From Marsupella aquatica (lineage: Eukaryota; Marchantiophyta): a DNA stretch of 64,000 bases. The notes under the pieces are model-generated. The model saw nothing but the letters and a program-made list of their open reading frames with translations, had not been told where the DNA came from and searched no databases. The position numbers were made by a program, and so were the translations under genes. The stretch's first letter is position 1. Each line of letters opens with the position of its first letter. Positions 24,201 to 35,095 of the stretch are shown here, in pieces. The stretch lies in contig OZ316891.1 of NCBI GenBank assembly GCA_973895155.1, forward strand, positions 7,006,001 to 7,070,000, written 5' to 3'.

Positions 24201-25320
24201 AAATCATGGCAGGCAGCTTTATCCTTAGCAAAGCAAGTTGGCTCGGTTAGGAACATCCCGAAGAAATGGAATGGCCATATTTAGGTGCACATACCACTAA
24301 CAATTGATTTCATTTCAAGGCTGCATTAAACATGCGTCTCTTCAATCAACATGATTATAATTACCCTGATCTTCAAATCTACCTACCTCATGTGGGAACA
24401 AGGCTACCTCTCACATTTCCAATCACCACAATTATAATGGTCACGTACAAACGTCAAATGTAATTAGTAATTGCAGTTGGTAAGTTCATCGGCTTTCCAA
24501 TTAAGCGTATTTCAGCTTTCATCGCTTGAATATGCGTATCTCAGAGACACATGTACGGCACAATCTCACATGTAGGACTCACAGATTCATCGGCTCCATG
24601 TCTCAGAAGAAACCTTCAATTAATCGTCTTCGATTCAAGCTCAGCGACAGTTTCACCGCAAACATCTACTCTACTCCTGTTACAACTGATATCATTCTCC
24701 GTTGTCTAAGTGATCGTAGTTCTACAGATAAACCCTACACTCTGGTCCGAAAGCAAAATGAGAATGAGGGGGTCATACAGCCGGGGGGAAGGAACGCCAT
24801 TGTTCCATGCAACGCGATTCTAAATAAAGATTTACGAGGCAAGAGTTCAAGATAGGTTCCAGAGAAGACTCTAACATACAATTGTGAAGAAAGTCTCTCA
24901 CCTTCCCTGACGTGCAATGACGGCACTAAGAAGTCGAGCAGTTTTCTTCGCAGAGCCACAGCCGAGCTCCACCAGCACACTACCTTCTGGAATGTAAGAG
25001 GCTATATTGTCAACGTGCTCATCAAACATGTCATCCTCGGCCTTGAAGGGGTAGTACTCCTCAAGCCGAGTAATGGCTTCGTAGAGTTCCGAACCTTTGT
25101 CGTCGTACAAAAAACGGGCTGGAAGCTCCTTGGCATCGAATTCCTTTTTTAATCCTTTCAGGATAAGCCCTTCCGGATCCAAGTCAGATAAGTCGGATTC
25201 GGATCCTTGTGGGTCCCTCTGGTACGCTTCATCGGCAGTCCACTGCAGCTGGTCATTGAAATCCTTTGTCGCAGCAGACAAGCGCCTCGGAGAAAGCTCG
25301 ACAGCAGTACTGGCAGGCAT
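21205..25320 (-). CDS. fused ergothioneine synthase (EgtD-EgtB, Egt1 type)
   Basis: Five exons, 25320-24902, 24193-23919, 23323-23089, 22784-22539 and 22303-21205, give about 757 residues. All four introns have GT-AG ends and every junction keeps frame. Residues 50-330 form an EgtD-type SAM-dependent histidine methyltransferase: FLYDDKGSELYEAIT (70-84), LEEYYPFKAE (87-96), SAM-binding ELGCGSAKKT (118-127) and LLWLGSSVGNL (194-204). The DinB-like iron domain contains FYYGH (His394) and HERMHQE (479-485), matching the three-His iron site of EgtB. The C-terminal sulfatase-modifying-factor fold has GGWEWTST (685-692) and DFFDGNHFVLKGSS. In fungi such fusions turn histidine into hercynine and then hercynylcysteine sulfoxide with O2. 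A separate lyase would finish ergothioneine; none is seen here. The start is uncertain: an in-frame ATG lies 24 bases upstream at 25344. Confidence 0.92.
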
Positions 25321-25339
25321 GATTCCTGCAAGTGATATC

Positions 25340-25660
25340 GACATCAGTGAGAACAAGCTTTAGTCAACCTTCAAGAGTAAGGTTCTTAAATACTTAGCCA
25401 AGTAGCTGCTTGACTCGGAGTTTTTGACCTCATGATTCATTTCTTGATCCAGCAAAATGAAAGTAACAAGGCCGGCTCCTAACAGCACCGGAAGCTCATA
25501 CACACTGATGCCGAATGGAGGCAGATGAATTCGATACTACATTGAACATGTCAGGTTCCGGGTTCAGCTCACAGTCAAATCTGTAACTCTTTAGAGTTCC
25601 CTTGTCAGGGTTTAGGGTTTACGTGTCGATGCATAGCATAGCTTAGGTGGGAAAGTGAAG
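25340..25660. promoter_or_regulatory. probable promoter and leader region of the ergothioneine synthase gene
   Basis: The region lies immediately upstream of the minus-strand gene. It holds no gene of its own and no distinctive element that I can name with confidence. It is bounded upstream by the tandem duplication at 25650-25881. Confidence 0.35.
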
Positions 25661-25881
25661 AGCTCATGAAGCCCACATAAGGTGGATAGAGCTCTGACCA
25701 CTTAATAAAACAAGAAGACTTCTAATCCAAATTGATTCTAGAGCTCATCTAGATGAACAAATTAGTTGAAACAGTGAACAGCTCATGAAGTCCACGTAAG
25801 GTGGAAAATTCTGGATAGAGAGCTGACCACGTAAGAGAACAAGAAGACTTCTAACCCAAATCGATTCTAGAGCTCAACAAG
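25650..25881. repeat. about 118-bp tandem duplication upstream of ergothioneine synthase
   Basis: Copies at about 25650-25764 and 25768-25881 share 'agctcatgaag(c/t)ccac', 'taaggtgga', 'agaagacttctaa(t/c)cc' and 'gattctagagctca'. They lie about 330-560 bases upstream of the gene start, in what is probably its distal promoter. Confidence 0.75.
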
Positions 25882-28519
25882 ATTAAATAATTTCATACCC
25901 GAGAGGATAGTATTCCCTGCTGTAGGTAGTGAGTCCGTCGACGATTAAGAATATTCACCCCTCGAAAACAATCTAGAGTTCTACTTATACAGTCTGCCGT
26001 GCGATCAAGCTGGGAGGGGAGTTCAATTGTCCTCTATTGCGCTGTCAAAGGTCTTGAGACATACGAATTGCAGGGCAAGCTCGGGGAGGCGGCAGGCATA
26101 GCATGCATGAAGGCCAGTGAGTGTGAGTTGATATACGTTGATTCTACAATCTTACTCCACGTTTATATACGCAATCACACGCGAGCCACACTCTCGATCA
26201 CTGACTCTTGGTCATACAGCTACGTACTGCATTAACAAACTCTAATCATCGCCTATTGGTCTCGTCGATTAGTGAACCTACCTGCCCCCGCAGACTGCAG
26301 GGACGTTGCAGTAAAGTGAAGGGTCTCGGAATAAGCTATGGCAGCGTCCTGGAATTTTCTCCGTTACTGCGATTTGCTACTGTTCGAATTATATCGGACC
26401 AGAGACCTGAGCAACCTTAACTAGTCTTTTAAAAATCCAGAGACTACGGCATACAAGCTAGACAAATGTACAACTAAACGCCAAATCCTTCACGGTGATG
26501 AGGTAAGATATGTGATGACTCCAAATGCAAAAACTAAACGCCAAATTCATTATGATGAGGTAAGATACTTGATGACCTCAGGTTCGTAAACACCTTCCTC
26601 GCTGAATTTCAGGCTGTATGAACTAGTCAGGACTCTGTCGACCGTGAACATTTTCTTATCTTTACAACGCGTGCGGATTGCATTGAGACTAATTTGAGAA
26701 TTGAGACCGATCGACGACCTCAAAGTGTGCGGAGGAGCTCGACGGACTGAAAGTGCATACGCACCCCGTCACAAAGGATGACATAGAGTCTGCAGACGGC
26801 CCTACACGTGCGCCTCAGGAGAAAGTTCGCGGAAGACCGAAAGTTGCGTGTAGGAATGAAAAGGTGCGTGAAGACGGCGCATGCATCGGGGCTACAGTTG
26901 TGGTACTTTTGCATTCGACACTGAAATAGTACTTTGATCGAGCGTCGCTAATTAGCAAATTCTACGTGGTTTAAACATGACAAATGCAGCTTTTACATGT
27001 ATTCTCTGAGTTCGTTGAGTTGGTTGCGTTCGTTGCCGACGTGAAGAATAACCTAAATTACGAAAGAACTGCTGTACAAAAGATATTTCTTCCACTGGGA
27101 ATTACAGTAATCGTGCTGTACCTAAAGGTGCTTACGCGTCGACCTCCTCCACTCGAGCACTCGAGAGGGGACCCTGCGCACGAAGCATTCTTCCTTGCAT
27201 TGTTCATTGCATTCAACTTTCGCAAGTGCTAAAACGCATATAAATTTTTCTTGCACTGCAAGTGATACCCCTCAATTTCACAACGAACACATACAGAGTG
27301 TCGAATGCGGATTCTTCGCGAGATTCTTCAAACCCAACTTTCAATTGCAGGTCTACATCGAACTGGCATTTCAAATTCGTAGTTTCTCAAGAAATTACTC
27401 CGGAAGGGGCATAAGGAAAAAGAAGTACCTGGCTAGCTTCGCTGCTAACCTTTGCTCGGCAAGAATTGAAGCAACAAAGTGGAGAGAAGCATTTACAGCG
27501 CCATTGACTGCAGCTGGCCAAGACTTACTAGGATCTGATGACAATCGACCACAAAGTTCCACTAAAACCTCCTTTATGCCACTCGAACCCGCCCGAAACA
27601 CACAACAACGTACGAGCTGTGCGATTGATGCTGGAACGATAAGTCAGAGCGAAACATCAGCCATTCATTCAATCCCCTCGCTTGTTCCGCGAATGATTGG
27701 ATCATTCTGCATGTCCACATTCCTCACTTCAATTGCATGCGTCACCTTTCCCGACTCACCTTGAATTTGTCCTTCGCTGACTCGCCAGCTAGCAGGCTGT
27801 AACCAGATGTCGGAAGCCCGAAAATCACCGAGAAAGAAGGGAGCAGACTGGACATCAAGCGCCATCTCCGTTCCTCCCTTACTAGCTCAGAGTAGGGAGG
27901 AGAAACGAATGAGCGACCTGGTAGCTAGGCAGTTAATAAAACGCCAATCGTATAATGCTGCTAACTGCTCCACATGCAAAGGACCACGTCGACGTGCGAG
28001 TAGGACAACTCTCATCCGGTACTCTCCCGAAGCTTTGAACACGCCTACTTTGCTACTGTAGTGACCTTTCAGTACGAGCCATCAGCCATGTACGCAGAAG
28101 CCAAACTTGCCGGCAGCATTCATTTGAAATTGACAGCAATCCTATGAGAATGACAGAGGATATTGGACAGATATACACACGTTTCAGACCATGTCGATGA
28201 CTTTGGTGACATGCAGCTACACGTGCAGCCATAATGTGTGACATTGATCATGTCTGGAAAAAATCAGACGATGTAACTGCGAGAGAAAGGCAATGCAGCA
28301 CGGTCGGCTTTGGAGATTTGCAAGTGAGATTTTCGGAGAGAAATCGAGTATCACGACTCCGCACTACGGAGTACAATGTCGATAAAAACCTTACAAGTTG
28401 TTGTGTAACTATGAATCATGAGCAATTCAGCATAGATGCCAGAAAATTGACGTGAGGTTTCCAGTTCCCGACGCAGAGTATTCCTTCTCCTGCACGGTCA
28501 GTACGGAAAATTCCTGCCC

Positions 28520-28665
28520 CTTATTCCTCGGACAACGACAGGAAGCGGGAATTAGGCCTCCACTTTCTGATGTCAGCCGAATCATGAAAATAATTTAATC
28601 AGACAACGACAGGAAGCAGGAATTAGGCCCCCACTTTCTGATGTCAGCTGAATCATGCAAGGAAT
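28520..28665. repeat. two-copy direct repeat, about 75-bp unit
   Basis: The segment 'acaacgacaggaagc(g/a)gga' followed by 'attaggcc(t/c)cc' and 'ctttctgatgtcagc(c/t)gaat' occurs at about 28531 and again at about 28602. Divergence is low. Confidence 0.8.
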
Positions 28666-29724
28666 TTCATCTAATTCCGATCTTCTGATTTGAATTCTGC
28701 CACGCATGGTACATTTTGTGAAATTCTTGCTCCGAGCAGTCGTTACTGTCGCTGCTCTTCGTTGACTGCTATTATCCAAGTAAGAGAGCAGCTATTATCT
28801 TCCTGCTGCAATCACCTTGCTGTGAATTTCCCTCCATATAGAATCGTCATGGGAATCATCATTGTCGCTCTTCTTGTTAAAATAAAATTCAAGTTGTTCA
28901 GCGTTTGTCCATTCATCTTTCGACCCACTTCAATTTCACGCACTTTCATCATTCGGTCATCAATTTCATCGACAGTTTATCACCAAACTCGTCACCGGAC
29001 TGACATGTCTGGACTGATGACTGAAATTCCGAAGCTACTGTAGGTCTAAACACTCGGCCAGCAATTGATTATTCCACAGCTCAAAACATGGAGTACTCTG
29101 ACTTCTAGTAAACGTGTACACTCGCTCGCTGGACGCACTATAATGCTTCAACTAAGCACAACGCAAACATTCGTCATCTGGATCAAGTGACAAGAATGGA
29201 AGGGGAGGAGTAGAATTGAATGGACGGTTCCAGATGCAGTTGACAGAACTACAACGAAGCTATCCTCACGATTCCCAGCGACGAAATGTTTCCAAAGTTA
29301 CCAAACAAACTGCATTGTTTGGTACAACAGTGTTTACAGTATCTATTGTAGGAAAAATTTATGATTACATCCCAGTAACATTCACTTTCCACCTACCCTA
29401 TCGATGAGTGATTCAACCGAGAGATGGTCCAAACTGACAGAGATGATTGAAAGAATATGGTACACACAGCACAAAAGGCTCCTGCACTAACAGTCCTCTG
29501 TGATATCGCATTAGGAATATGCCCCACCATAATTATGTTGTCGACAATTATTCCTCGCTCCACTGTAGTTTCGTGTGTAGTTTCCCAGCTGGACAGCAGG
29601 ACACCGAATCCTTCTCCGATCTTGACAATCCTTTCTGTTGCCTGGAGAACTCTTTTTAGCTTTGAAACATTTCAGTGATATGATTGAGATTTGAGAGAAT
29701 CGCATCCACCGAGGGCTTCCCGCC

Positions 29725-29892
29725 AGGGAACAGCACCCCGAAGGTGAGACATGAGGACACGGTTACTCGTCGTAGAGCAGGCCGGCAGGGAACAGCACCC
29801 AGAAGGTGAGACAGGAGGACACGGTAATCGGCGTGGAGCACAGCACCCAGAAGGTGAGAGAGGAGGACACGGTTACTCCGCGTGGAGCAGTG
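29725..29892. repeat. three-copy minisatellite, about 50-60 bp unit
   Basis: Units share 'acagcacccagaaggtgaga' (first copy has 'ccccg') and 'gaggacacggt(t/a)a', starting near 29732, 29794 and 29839. Spacing is uneven because the last unit lacks a short segment. Short open frames across it are repetition artefacts. Confidence 0.8.
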
Positions 29893-30768
29893 CTGTGAAC
29901 TCGAAGTTGTCTCATTCTACTTGTGACTTACCCTGACATGAAGCGAAGCACATCCCGAAACCCTTCTGGCAGTTTCAACCCCTATTCGAATCTTGAGTAA
30001 GTTAACTGAGAGACTACGCTCAACTCACCAATAGCACCACATTACTGACAACTCTAATAATTTGACAAAGTCGAGAGTAATCGAAACTTGGCCATATATA
30101 TTACTCACAACTGTAACAATTGACGGAGTCGTGAGACACTTGAGGACCCTTCATTCCTTCAATGTACTTGAAGCGTGTGTGAGCGGAGGACTCGAACATT
30201 ACTTGAACATCACTGGAGAACTCGTAAACGGCACTTCACCCCACCAAGCTTCAGGCAGTGCCAGCAACGTTTCTCAGAAAAAGGTCTGGTCTCATAAGAG
30301 GGTAAGTGGTAAGCCTGACTGGTTTGTTAAATGTAATTGACTCAGGATTGTCGAATGTGATTGGACCATGGAGTCAGTGATACTTGTGAGATAGCTTCTG
30401 AATTCAGCCACGAAATAAATACGTAGCTCAAGGAAATGCCTCCCCGGGCAACCATGTGCTTACAGAAATTCGTACACCCCAAATTGAAAGTGTTCGAATG
30501 TTTGCTAATGCAATCCGAACTGCTAAAGCCAGGGTACTTCAAGTTTTGATGGCTTATCGCAGCAACGCCTAGTGGAGAATCCTGACAGTGCAATCCTCTG
30601 CCGGAAGAGTGTAGATTGACAATGCTCAAGAGCTCCACTGACACAATATTTTCGCTGGCTTGAAAATTTTGAGAACTGAGTGGGAGGCGGAACAACCACC
30701 CCGCCTAAGCCTACCGGACCAAGAAGTGGAGCTGCAATCCGGGAAGACAACATCAGTCTTCGTTACTC

Positions 30769-31373
30769 CTATAGCAAATCTCCCAGAGCATCGGCGACTT
30801 TCTTCAATGCGGCTTCTTCCTCTTCCGAAAAGGGGTCGACCACGTCGCTGTCAATGTCAATCTGCCCAACAATCTCCCCATTCTTGCGCACTAGAACTAC
30901 TAGCTCGCTCCTAGTGAATCGATTGCATGCAATGTAGTTGTCCCGAGCCGTTACATCTGGGACGTTCTGGTCCTTGCCTTCTGCCACAGCTGTCCCGCAA
31001 ACTCCATGCCCCGCTTTGATCCTCTGGTGCTCGGTGGTTCGCCCCGAGAATGCCTCGAGGACGAGATCGTCCCCCTTGAGCATGTAGAGGTACACCGAGG
31101 TGTAAGGCTGCCCAGCTGCCCTCACTTCCTCCGCAGTTATTTGCAGCAACTCTTGTCTGTGATCTGCTGCCGAATCCTGCAATCCGGAGGCAGATTTGAG
31201 GCGTTCGACGATTTTCGAAGCTTGAGTTCGGCCATGACGCTGCCGAAGATTCAAGTCCAGAAATCCGAAGATTCAAGTCCAGAAATCTTCGCCAGCACGC
31301 TTTTCAGTCCTACTTCACTTCTGGATGCTGGTTAGGGTTTTTCCCTCCACACACTCAGGGCACTGACCTCCAT
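30769..31373 (-). CDS. GAF-domain protein, free methionine-(R)-sulfoxide reductase-like
   Basis: The main exon (31239-30769) encodes a lone GAF domain of about 156 residues, ending in DIDSDVVDPFSEEEEAALKKVADALGDLL. It resembles the fRMsr (YebR) family, which reduces free methionine-R-sulfoxide. Two of the three family cysteines are present, in GVCGTAVAEG and DNYIACNRF; the latter corresponds to the catalytic one. The position of the first, resolving cysteine (before IKAGHGVCG) has no Cys. No ATG opens the frame: upstream in-frame sequence meets a stop. The best model is a tiny first exon, ATG-GAG at 31373-31368, then a GTCAGT donor and a GGCAG acceptor before 31239, giving 158 residues. That first exon is inference. 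Family assignment to fRMsr-like GAF is fairly secure; enzymatic activity is not. Confidence 0.72.
31238..31292. repeat. short tandem duplication inside the proposed GAF intron
   Basis: The segment 'gaagattcaagtccagaaat' occurs twice in a row at about 31245 and 31267. It lies just upstream of the proposed acceptor of the GAF gene. Confidence 0.7.
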
Positions 31374-31414
31374 GCCTGCGGGCGGGAAATTTTTGTATTA
31401 TTTCACCATTTGGA

Positions 31415-31905
31415 AAGATAAAGCTCTCGAGATTTGAATCACACAACAACAACAGCTCGAGGGGACCGACCAGCGAGCGCAAAGAGGAACGGAATGAGAT
31501 GCAGCTCAATGAAGGCGTCCAAATCCATGAAGCGAAATGCCGAGATAGAGTGGGTTATCGACGAGGATTCAATCTTTAGACAGATCACTGACTGGACCAA
31601 AGCTATAACTGTATTTGGAAAGATAAAGCTCTCAGGATTTGAATTCCACCACAACAATAGCTCGAGCGGAAAGAGGAAAGGATTAAGATACAGCTCAATG
31701 AAGCCGTCCAAATCTGAAATGAAGGGAGAAACCGAATATGCTTGTCGACGAGAACTCGTACATTAGACAGATTACTAACGGGAATTCATGCGCTGTCATC
31801 ATTACTAACTGGAATGCCAATGCCGACAGAAAAAAAGGTATGAGAGACAGCTCAATGAAGGCGTCCAAATTCAATAAACTAGATGAAAAATGAAATGAAT
31901 CGAAA
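31415..31905. repeat. three diverged copies of an about 200-bp repeat
   Basis: Copies near 31417, 31617 and 31837 share 'ggaaagataaagctctc', 'caacaacagctcgag' (second copy 'caacaatagctcgagc') and 'cagctcaatgaaggcgtcca' type blocks; the third copy keeps only the last block. Repeated short open frames result from the repetition. Confidence 0.65.
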
Positions 31906-32406
31906 AGCTGAAATCAATGGCCCATCGACGAGGACTCGAACTTTACACCGATCACTAACAAGACCGAAGCTAAAATCAGTAACAATTATTAGACAACGAT
32001 TCGGAATTGAAGTAGGAGACGACCACGAACCGGAGACCAGAGAGGATAAAGAAATCGGACAGAAAACAGGAATTCCGCGTGCATTCACGACGAGAAGGGG
32101 GACCGATGAAACGGCTCATAACCTGAGTGTTCGTTCAATGCAGGACGCTGTGATCCGCCATAACACCAGGATACAAGTGAGAAGCTAGCACTGCCATAGC
32201 CACAAGATACCAGAGCCAATGCTCCTCCATAGCTACGAACCTCCGAGACACAGACTACCACCCTACTCCAATTCGATTCGGGCCCGCGTCCACGTTCATC
32301 GCAATTCCGACCGACACAAAGGCCATACCGAGCGACGGAAAGAGAGCACGTAGTAGAAAGAGAGGCAAAATAAGACCATAAGCTGTGTCATGTAATATCT
32401 TGAAGG

Positions 32407-32412
32407 TATATA
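32407..32412 (+). promoter_or_regulatory. TATA element of U6 promoter
   Basis: TATATA lies 30 bases before the first U6 base, the usual place in plant U6 genes, where TATA plus an upstream sequence element direct RNA polymerase III. I could not find a good match to the upstream element (RTCCCACATCG) at the expected position about 60-70 bases upstream. Confidence 0.6.
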
Positions 32413-32436
32413 GCCTGCAGCTGAAGGCATTCTCTC

Positions 32437-32456
32437 GTCCCTTCGGGGACATCTGA

Positions 32457-32488
<32 letters not shown>

Positions 32489-32541
32489 GGCCCCTGCGCA
32501 AGGATGACACGCACAAATCGAGAAATGGTCCAAATTTTTTT
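32437..32541 (+). ncRNA. U6 spliceosomal snRNA
   Basis: The sequence starts with the U6 5' stem-loop 'gtcccttcggggacatc'. It carries the ACAGAGA box within 'gatacagagaagattagc' and then AGC of the catalytic stem. It ends with 'gagaaatggtccaaa' before a run of seven T, the polymerase III terminator. Only about two positions differ from the plant consensus as I remember it. TATA sits at -30. The intact catalytic core and promoter position favour a working gene. The partial downstream copies and the missing upstream element leave open that it is one of several U6 copies with weak expression. Confidence 0.93.
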
Positions 32542-33020
32542 GGCGATTCTGCGCGTCAGGCTCTGCCGTTGGATTTCACACTGAACGGTAGTGATCTGAT
32601 AGACCGAGCTCGTGAACTTTACACCCCCCTTGGGACCCTGACACCCTCAGCCCCTCAGGAAGGATGACATGCCCAAATAGAGAAATGGTCCAATTTTTTT
32701 TGGTGATTGTGCACTTCAGGCTCTGCCGTTAGATTTAACACTGAACAATCATGATCTGATAGACCGAGCTCGTGAACTTTACACCCCTCTTGGGACCGTG
32801 ACACCCTCACCATTTTTTTGGTGACTATGCACAACACTCAACGATAGTGATCTGCTAGACCGAGCTTGTGAGCTTTACAACCCCCCTTGGGACCGTGACA
32901 CCCTCACTATTTTTTGGTGACTATGCATGTCAGACACTGCCGTTGGATTTAACACTCAACGGTAGTGATCTGCTAGACCGAGCTTGTGAACCTTACACTG
33001 CCCCCGGACCGTGGCACCTT
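32491..33020. repeat. tandem array of about 160- and 100-bp units derived from the U6 3' end
   Basis: Unit 1 is the second half of U6 plus its flank (32491-32650). Unit 2 (32651-32810) repeats it at exactly 160 bases, including a degraded U6 tail 'agaaatggtccaa' plus T-run. Units 3 (32811-32909) and 4 (32910-33020) keep only the T-run 'tttttggtgacta' of U6. Each unit then has the same flank, with 'gatagaccgagctcgtgaac' in unit 1 and close variants later, and 'gggaccgtgacaccctca'. Confidence 0.85.
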
Positions 33021-33600
33021 TACTTGCTAGCATTTTCTTGCTCCTAAGAAAATAATTACAAGCCAATGAACAACACTAATCTAGTCGTTGACACTATTCT
33101 TGCTCCCCAAAAACATTTCCATGCGTTGATCTACTGTGGGTCCAATCTTCTTGAAAAGGATGCCAACATTTCCATGCCAACAACGTCACTTTTAGGTCCG
33201 TTAGGGGTATAATGGTGGGTGGGATTTGATGGCACACACTGGGCTGTGCGGGAGTGATTACTCCAGCCCGTGCGGTCATTGTTGGTCGTGATCAAATCGT
33301 TGCCACATCGCGCTCTTTTATGAGATGTTATGATACATATGAAGAAAGGAAGGCTGACTATATTTCATTGTGGGGCTTCTAGCAGTTTCAAGTAGCCTTG
33401 TGCAATCCATTTCCGCAATACTTCCAACCTGCCTTCTTCTTCTGCACACATTCCAGTTGATTCATTTTTGTAGCGTCTTTTGCAGAGAGATTCCTTACCT
33501 CCAATCCAGATTGCTTTAGTGTTGCCCACTTACTTTCATTTTGTGCAGCATGACATAGGGCACGAGAGGGGTACCTATTAGTGATAGAATGATGAAAAGT

Positions 33601-33740
33601 CCAATGGCGACTAGCAATCGCCCTGCAGGTCGATCCCCAATTGCGACAAGAAGTCACCCTGCAAGTTGACCCCCAATGGCGACAAGAAGTCGCCCTGCAA
33701 GTTGACGTCCAATGGCATGCAGAAGTCGTGCCACACAATG
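33601..33740. repeat. 36-bp tandem repeat, four copies
   Basis: The segment 'ccaatggcgacaagaagtcg' type recurs with 'ccaat' at 33601, 33637, 33673 and 33709, an exact period of 36. Thirty-six is a multiple of three, so both strands show repetitive open frames (Cys- and Trp-rich on the minus strand). These are not supported as a gene. Confidence 0.9.
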
Positions 33741-33943
33741 CTGGTCATCCGGCGCAAACTTCAAACCTCATGTAGGCAGACAACAATGTCGAGGATAGTG
33801 AGCACTTCTCACTCAAGTGATTTTCAACATTGCAATTGTTTGCTTATAATTTTGGAGTACTGATTCATGCTCTATTTTTATAGGAGAGGCACAAACTATA
33901 TGGAAGTCCTTTACTAGGACACAAATACAGAACGTACTAGAGA

Positions 33944-35095
33944 TGGCGTCATCCAAACATAAATTGGTGAAATTGGCGGGTCTAGTGAATACCCTGGAAC
34001 TTGATTGGCCACCAGCAACAATTCCAGCTGTGAAGGAATTTTCCATGGGGTACGATCCACACCTCAACACGGCTGATTTTTGGGGTGTTGTTTTCAAGAT
34101 TGACAAGGATGTTATTTGACAGGCCTTCAGTCTTCCTATGGGAAATTTTGCAGACTTATCGTCTGCATGGGTAGACGGTCAACTCAATTCAATCTTCACA
34201 AGGTGGGCTGTCGAAAACCCATACACAATTGCACATTTAAGCTCATTGTTCATCGATTGGTGTGGGATTATCATGGTGCTCAATTCCTTGCTTTTATGCA
34301 AGCACAAACCCAATCAAGTGAACGCAAAATAGATGTCAGTGGGTGTATTGGGCATACTGGTGGAATGAAATTGCAAAGTGTGATCGATTTGAAGGTGTTG
34401 CAACTCCATCTGTGAAGCCGGATTGGGCGGAATTGATTTTTGAGGAATTAGGAGCAGAAATTCTCAATTTACAAAGGCACCTATTGAGGAAAGGTAAGGT
34501 GGATAAACAGGTACCGATGAATTGTGGAACTGCAATTACCAAAATGCTTCTACATCATTGGTATTCGCTGGACCAGCTAATGCAGGATTGGGACGGTGGT
34601 GAAGTGGAAATGTCAGAGGGCATGGATGATGAAGAGCAGCACGTACATGGTGAGGAGCAAGGTGATGAGAGTGAGGATAAAGAGACAACGGGATCATTGT
34701 CCGACGACAATAGCAAAGACCAATTGGGAGCTGAGCAAGAATGTTTTGATGGTGTGCAGAGTATACCCGATGATGAGCAGCATGCTGAGCATGAATCTGA
34801 CAATGTGCACAGATATCACCCGATGGTGAATAGCATGCTGCGCAGGAATTTGACGATGGTGCGCAAAGATCACCCGATGGTGAATAGCATGCAAAGCAAG
34901 AATCTTCCCATGGTGCGCAGAAATCCCCCAATGGTGAGCAAACATCTTCAAGAGTTCAGGAAAAATTGTCTGATGGTGACCGGACAACCCCTCATGCGGC
35001 AGAGTGCTTGCAAATTTTGGCAAAGCACATTCACAACCTGGAAGTTGACATTGCAAAGAAACGCGACTTAGTACATGAACTAGTGGAGAGTTATG
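33944..35095 (+). pseudogene. degenerate coding region of unknown, probably element-borne protein
   Basis: Protein-like sequence runs across several frames. MASSKHKLVKLAGLVNTLELDWPP starts at 33944 and breaks at a stop near 34117. The sense continues as LPMGNFADLSSAWVDGQLNSIFTRW in the next frame, then as YWWNEIAKCDRFEGVATPSVKPDWAELIFEELG from 34343, followed by an acidic Glu/Asp/Gln-rich linker. Beyond 34790 the linker frame gives way to repeated units read as SPDGEQHA-type peptides, with Gln codons changed to TAG. The tail reads LQILAKHIHNLEVDIAKKRDLVHELVESYE, coiled-coil-like. I do not recognise the family. Multiple breaks and repeat surroundings suggest a dead transposon-associated gene. 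Some breaks could instead be introns. Confidence 0.45.

Larger units (their letters stand above)
25885..30765. other. intergenic, no recognised gene
   Basis: Open frames up to 189 residues (27195-27764, +) occur, but none shows a known domain or a convincing exon structure. Two local duplications (28520-28660 and 29725-29890) are listed separately. Confidence 0.55.

Noticed and set aside
27195-27764. 189-residue open frame on the plus strand
   Set aside because: No domain, composition unlike a folded protein, no supporting splice structure.
33388-33738. Cys/Trp-rich minus-strand frame of 116 residues
   Set aside because: Mostly a translation of the 36-bp tandem repeat.
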